In this document: piece after piece, positions 25,851 through 33,784 of the stretch
How the letters are laid out: every line of letters begins with the position of its first letter
How positions within the stretch are numbered: the stretch's first letter is position 1
DNA from: Saprospirales bacterium
GTDB taxonomy: Bacteria > Bacteroidota > Bacteroidia > Chitinophagales > Saprospiraceae
Direction of reading: 5' to 3'
Assembly: GCA_016711045.1 (NCBI GenBank)
Contig: JADJTT010000001.1
Span: 248,001-312,000 of the forward strand
Length of the DNA: 64,000 nucleotides
Notes under the pieces: generated by a model
The model's database searches: none
What the model saw: only the letters and a program-made list of their open reading frames with translations
Told to the model about the DNA's origin: nothing
Position numbers and translations under genes: made by a program

Positions 25851-28163
25851 ATGACCCGATTTTTCCTATTGCTTCTGCTCCTTCCTGTGAGCACCTTTGC
25901 CCAATCGCCCGACTCCTGCCAGCTCCGGCTGAGTGGCCACCTTTTGGATGAACACGATGATAGTCCGCTTGATTTGGCTACTTTCTATCTGGTTGAAGCC
26001 GGAGTAGGGACCACATCCGACAGCCTTGGCGCATTTGAAATACCTGACCTTTGCCCTGGATGGCACACCATTCAGTATAGCCATATTGGGTGTGAACCGG
26101 GCGAAGTCAAGATTTTCCTCCAAAAAGACACCACCATTTTACTGCTGTTGGAACACCACGTCAAGTGGCTCCAGTCGGTAACGGTTCGTGCCCGGCGAAT
26201 GGAAGCCGCTCCGGTTCAAAACAAGACCGATTTATCGGGTTGGGAGCTCGACCAGTTGCGGGGGGCCTCCCTTGCTCAATCAATAGCCTCGGTGGCAGGA
26301 GTGCGCATGCTCCAAACTGGTCCCGGTGTGGCAAAACCAGTAATACATGGTCTTCACGGCACCCGCATAGCCATTTACAACAACGGCATCCGGCAGGAAG
26401 GACAGGAATGGGGCGTAGATCATGCCCCGGAGATCGATCCATTTACCGCCGACCGCATCCGCGTCATCAAGGGGGCTGCCGCGCTCCAATATGGCATTGG
26501 CGCTATTGGCGGGGTCGTGCTCAGCGAACCCGATCCGTTACCTGAGTCGCCCGGACTGAAAGGAGAAGCCATGTTGATCGGGCAAAACAACGGAAAGCAG
26601 GGTACCCTGGCTACCAAATGGCAGGGAGGTTGGAAAAAACTCGACGGCTTTGGCTGGCGTTTGCAAGGTTCTTTACACCGGGGTGGAGACTGGAAAGCAC
26701 CTCGTTATGAATTGACCAATACAGGTTCAGCCCAGGGTGCCGCTTCGATCGGGCTGGGTTACCAAAAAGGCAGGATCAGCGCTTCGGCTTACTACAGCTT
26801 CTTTCAGTCCGAATGGGCCGTGCTGCGCAGTGCGCACATCGGCAATGTGGCTGATTTCCTGGAAGCGATCCATCGGGATACCCCGCTCTACGTGCTCCCT
26901 TTTTCCTACACCATCAACGCTCCCAGGCAATGGACCCAACACCACCTGGTAAAAGCCGAAGCGGTGTTTCGTCCCGAAAAAGCGGGCATTTGGACCCTGG
27001 TATACGGCTTCCAGCAAAATGCCCGGCAGGAGTTCGATATTCGTCGCGCCGGACGAACCGCCAAGCCTGCGTTAGACATGGACCTGGGCACCCACGAAGG
27101 CACCCTGACCTGGAAGCCCCTCCACGATGGTTCGACCTGGCATACTACAGTGGGAATTTCTTTTCAATATCAACAAAACAGAAATGTGGCCGGTACGGGT
27201 GTGAGGCCTCTTATTCCATGGTTCAACAGCACGACGGCCGGCATTTTCGGGATCGCCCGCTATGCCAAGCCTCTTTGGGAAATAGAAACCGGCATTCGCA
27301 TGGATGCCCGCCAATTGCTAATCAAGCGGTTCGACAGTCAGGACCATCTCCTTACTGAAAAACTACCGTTTCAGGGCCTTTCGGCATCTATCGGGGCTTC
27401 TCTGCACCCAAACCATATTTGGACAGCCAACGTGCAAGCCGGCACTACTTTCCGTCCACCGCATGTCAGCGAATTGTATAGCGAAGGCCTGCACCATGCC
27501 GTGGCTTCCATCGAACAAGGAGACCCCACGCTCCAATCTGAAAAAGCGCTGAAAGGAGTGGCTGGATTGGAATTTCACCCCCATAAACGGTTGAACATCC
27601 AATTGGAAGGTTACTACACCTATATTCGCGACTTTATCTACCTCGAGCCCGGCCCAGAACCCCTTCTTACCATTCGCGGGGTATTTCCCGTTTTTCAATA
27701 CACCCAAACCGATGCCCTGCTTTGGGGCGTAGATGCAGATGCCCATTGGGAAATGTGGCGACGCTTTTCGCTCGACCTGCGAGCCTCCCTGCTCCGCTCC
27801 AGGGATATTCGCCAGGATACTTATCTACTTTTCATGCCTGCCGATCGGGCAGAAGCATCACTTAGATACGCCCTACAGACGAACAAAAAAGTATCGGACG
27901 CACACCTCTCCGCAGGGTTGGTGCGAACCGGCCGGCAAACCCGGGCGCCGGAAGGTATTGACCTGTTGCCACCACCCGAGGGGTATACGCTTTTGCAAGC
28001 CTCTGCCAGTTGCCGGTTACTCCTGGGAAAACAAGCCGTGTCCTTTTTTCTGAATGCCACGAACCTCCTGAACACCAGCTATAGGGATTACCTCAACCGG
28101 CTTCGTTACTACGCTGACGAGCCCGGCCGCAATATTGAATTGCGCGTCAAACTGGATTTTTAA
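25851..28163 (+). CDS. TonB-dependent receptor (probable metal uptake)
   Basis: 770 residues. After the signal peptide (ending FAQ), a carboxypeptidase-regulatory-like domain spans residues 25-100 (SGHLLDEHDDSPLDLATFYL). The plug domain follows (GASLAQSIASVAGVRML, KPVIHGLHGTRIAIYNNGIR, DRIRVIKGAAALQYGIGAIG), and the remainder is the 22-strand barrel, ending LRYYADEPGRNIELRVKLDF with the terminal Phe. The plug sequence HGLHGTRIAIYNNGIRQEGQ with a nearby DHAPEIDP is typical of receptors linked to zinc or other metals in Bacteroidota. The next genes are a lipoprotein and a Fur-family regulator, and the promoter carries a palindromic box, so zinc (or iron/manganese) uptake is the best guess. Confidence 0.92.
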   Translation: MTRFFLLLLLLPVSTFAQSPDSCQLRLSGHLLDEHDDSPLDLATFYLVEAGVGTTSDSLGAFEIPDLCPGWHTIQYSHIGCEPGEVKIFLQKDTTILLLLEHHVKWLQSVTVRARRMEAAPVQNKTDLSGWELDQLRGASLAQSIASVAGVRMLQTGPGVAKPVIHGLHGTRIAIYNNGIRQEGQEWGVDHAPEIDPFTADRIRVIKGAAALQYGIGAIGGVVLSEPDPLPESPGLKGEAMLIGQNNGKQGTLATKWQGGWKKLDGFGWRLQGSLHRGGDWKAPRYELTNTGSAQGAASIGLGYQKGRISASAYYSFFQSEWAVLRSAHIGNVADFLEAIHRDTPLYVLPFSYTINAPRQWTQHHLVKAEAVFRPEKAGIWTLVYGFQQNARQEFDIRRAGRTAKPALDMDLGTHEGTLTWKPLHDGSTWHTTVGISFQYQQNRNVAGTGVRPLIPWFNSTTAGIFGIARYAKPLWEIETGIRMDARQLLIKRFDSQDHLLTEKLPFQGLSASIGASLHPNHIWTANVQAGTTFRPPHVSELYSEGLHHAVASIEQGDPTLQSEKALKGVAGLEFHPHKRLNIQLEGYYTYIRDFIYLEPGPEPLLTIRGVFPVFQYTQTDALLWGVDADAHWEMWRRFSLDLRASLLRSRDIRQDTYLLFMPADRAEASLRYALQTNKKVSDAHLSAGLVRTGRQTRAPEGIDLLPPPEGYTLLQASASCRLLLGKQAVSFFLNATNLLNTSYRDYLNRLRYYADEPGRNIELRVKLDF

Positions 28164-28179
28164 CCAAAAAGTACCTGAA

Positions 28180-28746
28180 ATGAAAACCGTGAATACCATT
28201 TTCTTTGCAGCCTCCCTTCTTCTTGCGTTTACCCTTTCCAGTTGCAACAACGAAGACCCCGTTCCCGTCAATGAAGAAGAGCTCATCACCACGCTTACAC
28301 TCACTTTCACTCCGATCGCAGGAGGCGAGCCCGTGGTCTTTCAATTCAAAGATCCGGACGGAATTGGTGGAACGCCAGCTGTATTGCTCAGCGACACCCT
28401 GGCGGCAGGCGCCAGCTACACCGGAAGCTTGGCCTTGCTCAATGAATCGGTGACGCCGGCAGCAGATATCAGCAAGGAAGTAGAAACGGAAGGCGACGCC
28501 CACCAATTTTTCTTTCAGGGCTCTGCAGGGCTGGGGCTCACTTTCTCCTACGGAGACCAGGATGTCAATGGAAATCCGCTGGGCCTTAAAACCAATTGGA
28601 CCATTGGCACACCAGGCTCCGGCACTCTAAAGGTAACCTTGCGGCATGAGCCGGATAAAACGGCTGCAGGCGTATCCGATGGAGACATTACGCTGGCTGG
28701 AGGAGAAACCGATATCGAGGTGGAATGGCTGGTGGTAATTCAATAA
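28180..28746 (+). CDS. Lipoprotein of the TonB-receptor cassette
   Basis: 188 residues from the ATG at 28180. The lipobox is LSSC. The mature part is acidic at its start (NNEDPVPVNEEELITTLTLT) and then beta-rich (PVVFQFKDPDGIGG, SYTGSLALLNES, HQFFFQGSAGLGLTFSYGDQ, SGTLKVTLRHEPDK). Lipoproteins of this kind commonly follow TonB-dependent receptors of the metal-related type in Bacteroidota and probably sit on the outer membrane, handing ligand to the receptor; direct evidence for this member is lacking. It starts 16 bases after the receptor stop. Confidence 0.82.
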   Translation: MKTVNTIFFAASLLLAFTLSSCNNEDPVPVNEEELITTLTLTFTPIAGGEPVVFQFKDPDGIGGTPAVLLSDTLAAGASYTGSLALLNESVTPAADISKEVETEGDAHQFFFQGSAGLGLTFSYGDQDVNGNPLGLKTNWTIGTPGSGTLKVTLRHEPDKTAAGVSDGDITLAGGETDIEVEWLVVIQ

Positions 28747-28757
28747 TCACTTACAGA

Positions 28758-28935
28758 GATGGCGTCTTTTCCACCGAAAAGATGGCATCTACCCTCAGAG
28801 AACCCTCAGAGATGGCGTCTTTTCCACTTGCAGAGATGGCATCTACCCTCAGAGATGGCGTCTTTGCAGAGACCACCGAAAAGATGGCATCTACCCTCAG
28901 AGATGGCGTCTTTTCCACTTGCAGAGATGGCGTCT
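28758..28935 (+). repeat. Tandem repeats: eight copies of GATGGC(G/A)TCT
   Basis: Copies start at 28758, 28781, 28811, 28835, 28854, 28883, 28902 and 28926. Two forms, GATGGCGTCT followed by T's and GATGGCATCT preceded by A's, are imperfect complements, so neighbouring copies can form short hairpins. Larger units (decamer plus ACCCTCAGA, or plus CCACTTGCAGA) are also repeated. An 89-codon open frame across the region only reflects the repeats and is not called as a gene. Confidence 0.9.
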
Positions 28936-28959
28936 TTTACTTTTTAAAACACGAATTTC

Positions 28960-29403
28960 TTGAAACAAACACCCACCTCCATATTAACCAATAGCAACCT
29001 TCGCAAAACCCCCATCCGGTTGCAAGTGCTCCAACTATTGCTCCGGGAGGAAACTGCCCTTTCTTCTCAGCAACTGGAATCCAACCTGCATAAACCAGAC
29101 CGGATCACCCTCTACCGGACACTGCGTACTTTCGAGCAAAAAGGTATCGTGCACCAGGTGGTCGATGGAACCAATAACCCTAAATACGCCCTGTGTCTCA
29201 ACGCCTGCAACGAGCACCAGCATCTGGACCAGCACGCCCATTTTCATTGTGTACAGTGCGGAAAAACGATATGCCTGACCGAGGTGTCACAGCCTTCTAT
29301 CCATACACCAGCAGGGTTTGTGGTCCAATCATCCCACCTGGCTCTGCAGGGATTCTGCCCGGATTGTATCTTTAAGGGTAAAAAGAAAAAATCTACATTA
29401 TGA
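28960..29403 (+). CDS. Fur family transcriptional regulator (Zur-like)
   Basis: 147 residues from a TTG start. The winged-helix part contains LRKTPIRLQVLQLLL and DRITLYRTLRTFEQKGIVHQ, the recognition-helix region of Fur proteins. The metal-binding dimerisation part has HAHFHCVQCGKT (His92, His94, His96, Cys97, Cys100) and GFCPDC (Cys133, Cys136), so both CxxC pairs of the structural zinc site are present. Metal specificity cannot be read with certainty; the cassette context and the box at 25806-25820 favour zinc. Its stop overlaps the start of the next gene (ATGA). Confidence 0.9.
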   Translation: MKQTPTSILTNSNLRKTPIRLQVLQLLLREETALSSQQLESNLHKPDRITLYRTLRTFEQKGIVHQVVDGTNNPKYALCLNACNEHQHLDQHAHFHCVQCGKTICLTEVSQPSIHTPAGFVVQSSHLALQGFCPDCIFKGKKKKSTL

Positions 29404-29783
29404 AAACCTACCTCCTTCTCCTCGCGATGCTGATCTTCAGTTCAACCAACACCTGCAACGACCAGCTCCTTGAACAGATCCAGGTCCTGCATCTCCAGAA
29501 TACAGAATTGGAGAAAGAGACTGCCGGTATTATCGATTCCCTCGTGCAAATTCGCAACCGGATCAATATACAGGGAAGAGCGCTCACAGAAGAAGAGCTC
29601 GCGCGGGTAGGTTCAATCGACGCATTGGAGCAACGATGGCAGGATTGGGAAACGGGGTTTCAGGCTATTACCCCATCGACAGTTGCAAAGAAGGAAAGGA
29701 AATCAGTTTTAGAAACACAACAAGCCTTGCAGCAATCGCTTCAGGCACTAAAGATAGAAGCAGAAGCGTTGTTAAAAAATTGA
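29400..29783 (+). CDS. Small exported coiled-coil protein
   Basis: 127 residues with an N-terminal signal (LLLLAMLIFSSTNTC, possibly a lipoprotein Cys19). The rest is charged and helical, with two heptad-like stretches (LLEQIQVLHLQNTELEKETA and the C-terminal QQALQQSLQALKIEAEALLK). No family is recognised. It is translationally coupled to the Fur-family gene, so it belongs to the same transcript, but its role is unknown. Confidence 0.78.
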   Translation: MKTYLLLLAMLIFSSTNTCNDQLLEQIQVLHLQNTELEKETAGIIDSLVQIRNRINIQGRALTEEELARVGSIDALEQRWQDWETGFQAITPSTVAKKERKSVLETQQALQQSLQALKIEAEALLKN

Positions 29784-29881
29784 AAAAACGAGCAGGGCTT
29801 AAACAGCAAGAGCGGCTCTCGCCGCTCTTACTCGATAATAACCCTATCAACTAACCTTTTCAAAAAGCAAGAAAAGATATT

Positions 29882-30421
29882 ATGAATAGAAACGTCGCCC
29901 TTTCCATCTTGTTGCTCTTGATCCTGCATTTTTCCCTCTCCTCCTGCAATGCATTTAGGCCCGTAAGCACAGCTTACCATTCCTACCCCTCATCCACCAC
30001 CGCCCGGACTAAAGAACCCAAAGAAGAAGATGTCCTGCGACAAAAGGTGGCAGACTACGCCCAACAGTTTGTCGGCACCAAATACAAAGTGGCGGGGAAA
30101 ACGCCGGGAGGATTTGATTGCTCCGGATTTACCGGGTATGTGATGAGTCAATTTGACATCCAGCTTTCCGCCAGTTCAAAATACCAGGAAAGTGATGGCA
30201 AAATGATCCCGGTTTCAGAGGTCCAACCCGGCGACCTGATGTTTTTCCGGCGTGAAAAAAACGGGGCGGTCTTCCACGTATCTCTTGTAATTGCCAACAA
30301 TGAAAACGGAATAACCGTCGTACACAGCACCTCCAGCAGGGGCGTCGTTATCGATAATATCCAGCAAAGCTCTTATTGGCGGGAAATGTATGCCACGGCC
30401 TGCCGGGTAATACGGCCATAG
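29882..30421 (+). CDS. NlpC/P60 family lipoprotein, peptidoglycan endopeptidase
   Basis: 179 residues. Lipobox LSSC (Cys22), then a 30-residue linker. The NlpC/P60 domain covers residues 55-175 with the catalytic triad Cys80 (FDCSGF), His132 (VFHVSLV) and His148 (VVHSTSS). The PGDLMFF motif precedes the first His as usual. It cleaves peptide stems of peptidoglycan from the outer-membrane side. Monocistronic by appearance, between the metal cassette and adk. Confidence 0.94.
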   Translation: MNRNVALSILLLLILHFSLSSCNAFRPVSTAYHSYPSSTTARTKEPKEEDVLRQKVADYAQQFVGTKYKVAGKTPGGFDCSGFTGYVMSQFDIQLSASSKYQESDGKMIPVSEVQPGDLMFFRREKNGAVFHVSLVIANNENGITVVHSTSSRGVVIDNIQQSSYWREMYATACRVIRP

Positions 30422-30484
30422 TTTTTCTAAACCTTCTAAACTATAAGCCGTATCTTGCAGCCACAAACAAAAGCATCCGACAGT

Positions 30485-31060
30485 ATGATCAACCTGATAC
30501 TCTTCGGCCCTCCCGGTTCAGGTAAAGGAACCCAGGCCGTAACCCTCGCTGAAAAATATGGGCTCATCCACATTTCTACCGGCGACCTTTTCCGGTATGA
30601 AATGAGCAACGACACCCCCCTTGGCCTCCAGGCAAAAAGTTACATGCAAAAAGGAGAGTTGGTGCCCGATGAAGTGACCATCGGTATGCTGCGCAATAAA
30701 GTGGAAGCGCACCCAAAATCCAACGGCTTCATATTCGACGGATTTCCCCGCACAGTAGCTCAGGCAAAAGCGCTTGATGCCATGCTGACCGATAAAACAC
30801 AGGAGGTATCCGCACTGATCGCGCTTGAGGTGGATGACGACGAGATCGTAGCTCGTATCCTCAATCGTGGCAAAACTTCAAGCCGGGCCGACGACAACGA
30901 CGAGTCCATCATCCGCAACCGGATTAACGTGTATAACCGGGAAACAACGCCCGTATTTGATTACTACGCCCAAACGGGCAAAACCAAACGGATCAATGGC
31001 ATCGGGTCGATCGAAGATATCTTCGACAGACTGCGCCAAGAAATTGATCAACTTTCTTAG
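30485..31060 (+). CDS. adk: Adenylate kinase
   Basis: 191 residues from the ATG at 30485 (an upstream TTG at 30455 would add ten). Walker A is GPPGSGKGTQ, followed by HISTGDLFRYEM, the AMP-binding FIFDGFPRTVAQA, and the lid with RGKTSSRADDNDESIIRNR. The lid is the short type, without zinc cysteines. It interconverts ATP plus AMP and two ADP in the cytoplasm. The obgE gene follows after the palindromic region. Confidence 0.97.
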   Translation: MINLILFGPPGSGKGTQAVTLAEKYGLIHISTGDLFRYEMSNDTPLGLQAKSYMQKGELVPDEVTIGMLRNKVEAHPKSNGFIFDGFPRTVAQAKALDAMLTDKTQEVSALIALEVDDDEIVARILNRGKTSSRADDNDESIIRNRINVYNRETTPVFDYYAQTGKTKRINGIGSIEDIFDRLRQEIDQLS

Positions 31061-31071
31061 ACCGTCTGTCG

Positions 31072-31248
31072 TTTAGCGTTTAAACGCTAAGTACTTTGTA
31101 AACTAAATAAATTTATAAAACCTGGTTGCATGGGCTGCAGCCCACGCAACCAGGTTTTATAAGGCTTTCAGCGGGCGCAGCTCGCTGAAAGCCTTATAAA
31201 AATCATTAAGATACTTTGTTTACAAAGTACTAAACGATAAACGCTAAA
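31072..31248. repeat. Nested palindromic element A (shares a core with 38588-38727)
   Basis: Outer arms 31072-31103 and 31218-31248 pair in two perfect blocks (11 and 13 bp). Inside lie two long hairpins: arms 31113-31129/31146-31162 (17 bp, the loop itself a palindrome) and 31155-31173/31183-31201 (19 bp). The two hairpins share the sequence at 31155-31162, so they are mutually exclusive in part. The block 31192-31231 matches 38664-38703 at most of its 40 positions. Confidence 0.9.
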
Positions 31249-31255
31249 TACCTGT

Positions 31256-32302
31256 ATGGCTGACCAAAACTTCGTCGATTACGTAAAGATCTGCTGCCGC
31301 TCAGGAGCAGGAGGGGCAGGCTCTGTCCACTTTCTTCGCGATAGAAAAACCGCCAAAGGCGGGCCCGACGGAGGTAATGGCGGAAGGGGCGGAAGCATTA
31401 TCCTGCGCGGCAACCGGAACGTCTGGACCCTGCTTTCCCTCAAATACCGCAAGCATGTCATCGCCGACAAAGGTGGCAATGGCGAAGCCCAGGACCGCAG
31501 CGGAAAAAGCGGAGAAGATGTCATCCTTGATGTACCTCTGGGAACCGTCGCCAAAGATGCTGAAACCGGAGAGATCCATTTTGAGATTACCAAACACGAA
31601 GAAGAAGTGGTGCTGGTAGAAGGTGGCCGCGGGGGAATGGGAAATGCCTTTTTCAAATCACCTACTCACCAAACACCCCGCTACGCCCAACCCGGCGAGC
31701 CCGGAAAAGAAGAGTGGAAGATCCTCGAACTCAAAGTATTGGCTGATGTCGGACTCGTAGGCTTCCCCAATGCAGGCAAATCGACCCTGCTCTCGGTAGT
31801 TTCCGCAGCCAAACCTGAAATCGCCTCCTACCCATTTACTACACTGGTGCCCAACCTCGGCATGGTCTATTACCGGGACAACCGGTCATTCGTCATGGCT
31901 GACATTCCCGGGATCATCGAAAATGCCCATGAAGGCAAAGGCCTCGGACACCGGTTCTTGCGCCATATTGAACGCAACGCCACCCTGCTCTTCATGATTC
32001 CCTGTGATACGGACGACATCATGGGCCAATACAAGATCCTCCTCCACGAGCTGGAAATGTATAACGTGGAATTGATACACAAGCCCCGTGTGCTGGCCAT
32101 CACCAAGATCGACCTCATCGACCAGGAACTTCTGGAAATGATTCGCCCTGGACTACCCGATGACCTGCCTGTGGTTTTCATCTCTGCCGTGGCTCAGAAA
32201 GGTATTGATCAGCTCAAAGATATCCTTTGGGAAACCATGAATGCGCAACAGGATATTGAAGAAAAAGAGTGGGAATGGAGCCCGGATGATGCCAATGGAT
32301 GA
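31256..32302 (+). CDS. obgE: GTPase Obg
   Basis: 348 residues. The N-terminal Obg fold (residues 1-158) has its glycine-rich loops (CRSGAGGAGSVHF, GGPDGGNGGRGGSIIL, EGGRGGMGNAFF). The GTPase domain has G1 GFPNAGKST, G2 in SYPFTTL, G3 DIPG and G4 TKID. It acts in late 50S ribosome assembly and stress responses. The C-terminus is short and acidic, without the OCT domain. The next gene begins nine bases after its stop. Confidence 0.97.
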   Translation: MADQNFVDYVKICCRSGAGGAGSVHFLRDRKTAKGGPDGGNGGRGGSIILRGNRNVWTLLSLKYRKHVIADKGGNGEAQDRSGKSGEDVILDVPLGTVAKDAETGEIHFEITKHEEEVVLVEGGRGGMGNAFFKSPTHQTPRYAQPGEPGKEEWKILELKVLADVGLVGFPNAGKSTLLSVVSAAKPEIASYPFTTLVPNLGMVYYRDNRSFVMADIPGIIENAHEGKGLGHRFLRHIERNATLLFMIPCDTDDIMGQYKILLHELEMYNVELIHKPRVLAITKIDLIDQELLEMIRPGLPDDLPVVFISAVAQKGIDQLKDILWETMNAQQDIEEKEWEWSPDDANG

Positions 32303-32311
32303 GGATTTATA

Positions 32312-33748
32312 ATGCAAATGCTTTCTGATTTATACACATCCTGGGCCGGAAGCCCTCCTGATAAGATCACTCCGATCTTACACGCCTCTGCTTCTCATCG
32401 CAGGTATTTCCGGTTGGAAGGAAAAGGAGGAACCGCTATCGGTACGCAATATGATAATGCTGCGGAAAATGCAGCATTCCTATACCTGTCGCGCCATTTC
32501 AAAGAAAAAGGCCTGCCCGTACCAAAAATCCTCCTCGAAAGCAACGATCACCTGACCTACTTGCAGGAAGATCTGGGAACCATTTCTCTCTACGACCAAT
32601 TGGTCGCAGCTAATTTCACCCTGACTTCCGCCCTTCACAGCGACTATCGCCTGGTCGTCGAATTGCTGGCCGCCCTGCAGATCAAAGGTCACGAAGGACT
32701 GGATTACCGCCGTTGCCTATCCAAAGAGGGCTTCGGCAAGCAGGAGATGACCTGGGATCTTTCTTATTTCAAATACTATTTCCTCAAACTCCTCGATATC
32801 CCCTTCGACGAATACGCCCTGGAACGCGATTTTGAGGCATTGAGCAACTGGCTCGACACCGCCAGGCCTCATTTCTTCATGCACCGTGATTTTCAATCGC
32901 GCAATATATTGCTGCCCGGCGGTCAACCGCACTTCATCGACTTTCAGGGCGGCCGGAAAGGACCGTTACAATACGACCTCGTCTCCCTCCTCTGGCAGGC
33001 TAAAGCCAATCTGCCCCAAGAGGTGCGCAATGTATTATTCGAACACTATCTCGACGTTATTTCCCAATACCTCCCGATCGACCGGACTGCATTCGCCTTC
33101 CAATATTATGGTTTTGCCCTGCTTCGTGGCCTTCAGGTACTGGGCGCATACGGATTGCGTGGGTTGGTGGAGAAAAAGTCGCATTTTTTGGAAAGCATTC
33201 CTTTTGCACTGCAAAATATCCAGTGGCTGCTCGAACACGTGGAGTTCCCAGCACCTTTTACCGAATTAAAAAAAGCGCTGGGGTTGGCCATTCAAAAGCC
33301 GCTACCGCTCAAACCCGGCACCAACGTAGCCCAGGGACACCCTTTGACCATCCTCGTGCAAAGTTTTTCGTATATTAAGGGGGGCATCCCGGTAGATGAA
33401 AGCGGCCATGGAGGCGGCTTCGTTTTTGATTGCCGGGGAATTGAGAACCCGGGCCGACTGGAACAATACCGGATGCTTACCGGTCGCTCACCCAAAGTGA
33501 TTGAATTCCTGCAGCGGGAATCGAACATGGACCCTTGGCTGGAGCACGTCTTCTCCACAGTCTCCGAAACCGTGGAGAATTACCTCGCCCGAAATTTAGC
33601 AGAGCTAAGTATATCCTTTGGCTGCACCGGCGGCCAGCACCGATCGGTTTACGCTGCTGACCGCATGGCGTTTTTTCTGGAAAAAAAATACGGGGTAAAG
33701 GTGGTATTGCGCCATACTCAGGAAGCTAATTGGCCTACACCACAATGA
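32312..33748 (+). CDS. Fusion of aminoglycoside-phosphotransferase-like kinase and RapZ C-terminal domain
   Basis: 478 residues. The N-terminal half is an APH/AmgK-type kinase: nucleotide-binding region about residues 25-90, Brenner motif HRDFQSRNILL with the catalytic Asp193, and metal-binding FIDFQGGRKGPLQYDLVSLL. From about residue 343 a RapZ C-terminal domain follows (TILVQSFSYIKGG, GHGGGFVFDCRGIENPG and the signature SFGCTGGQHRSVYAADRM). AmgK phosphorylates N-acetylmuramate/GlcNAc in recycling, and the RapZ C-domain binds glucosamine-6-phosphate in enterobacteria. The fusion therefore suggests kinase activity tied to amino-sugar sensing. That combination is inference. The enterobacterial RapZ N-terminal ATPase domain is missing. 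Confidence 0.9.
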   Translation: MQMLSDLYTSWAGSPPDKITPILHASASHRRYFRLEGKGGTAIGTQYDNAAENAAFLYLSRHFKEKGLPVPKILLESNDHLTYLQEDLGTISLYDQLVAANFTLTSALHSDYRLVVELLAALQIKGHEGLDYRRCLSKEGFGKQEMTWDLSYFKYYFLKLLDIPFDEYALERDFEALSNWLDTARPHFFMHRDFQSRNILLPGGQPHFIDFQGGRKGPLQYDLVSLLWQAKANLPQEVRNVLFEHYLDVISQYLPIDRTAFAFQYYGFALLRGLQVLGAYGLRGLVEKKSHFLESIPFALQNIQWLLEHVEFPAPFTELKKALGLAIQKPLPLKPGTNVAQGHPLTILVQSFSYIKGGIPVDESGHGGGFVFDCRGIENPGRLEQYRMLTGRSPKVIEFLQRESNMDPWLEHVFSTVSETVENYLARNLAELSISFGCTGGQHRSVYAADRMAFFLEKKYGVKVVLRHTQEANWPTPQ

Positions 33749-33784
33749 AAATAAATCATATCACATTTCAAATTCATGATACTT

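Noticed and set aside
28747..28940. A CRISPR array
   Set aside because: Repeat units of 10 bases at irregular distances, with spacers that are themselves repeated, do not fit CRISPR, and no cas gene is near.
28725..28994. An 89-codon open frame with repeated MASTLRDGVF-type peptides
   Set aside because: It is the translation of the decamer repeat array, overlaps the end of the lipoprotein gene and the start of the Fur-family gene, and has no proper start signal.
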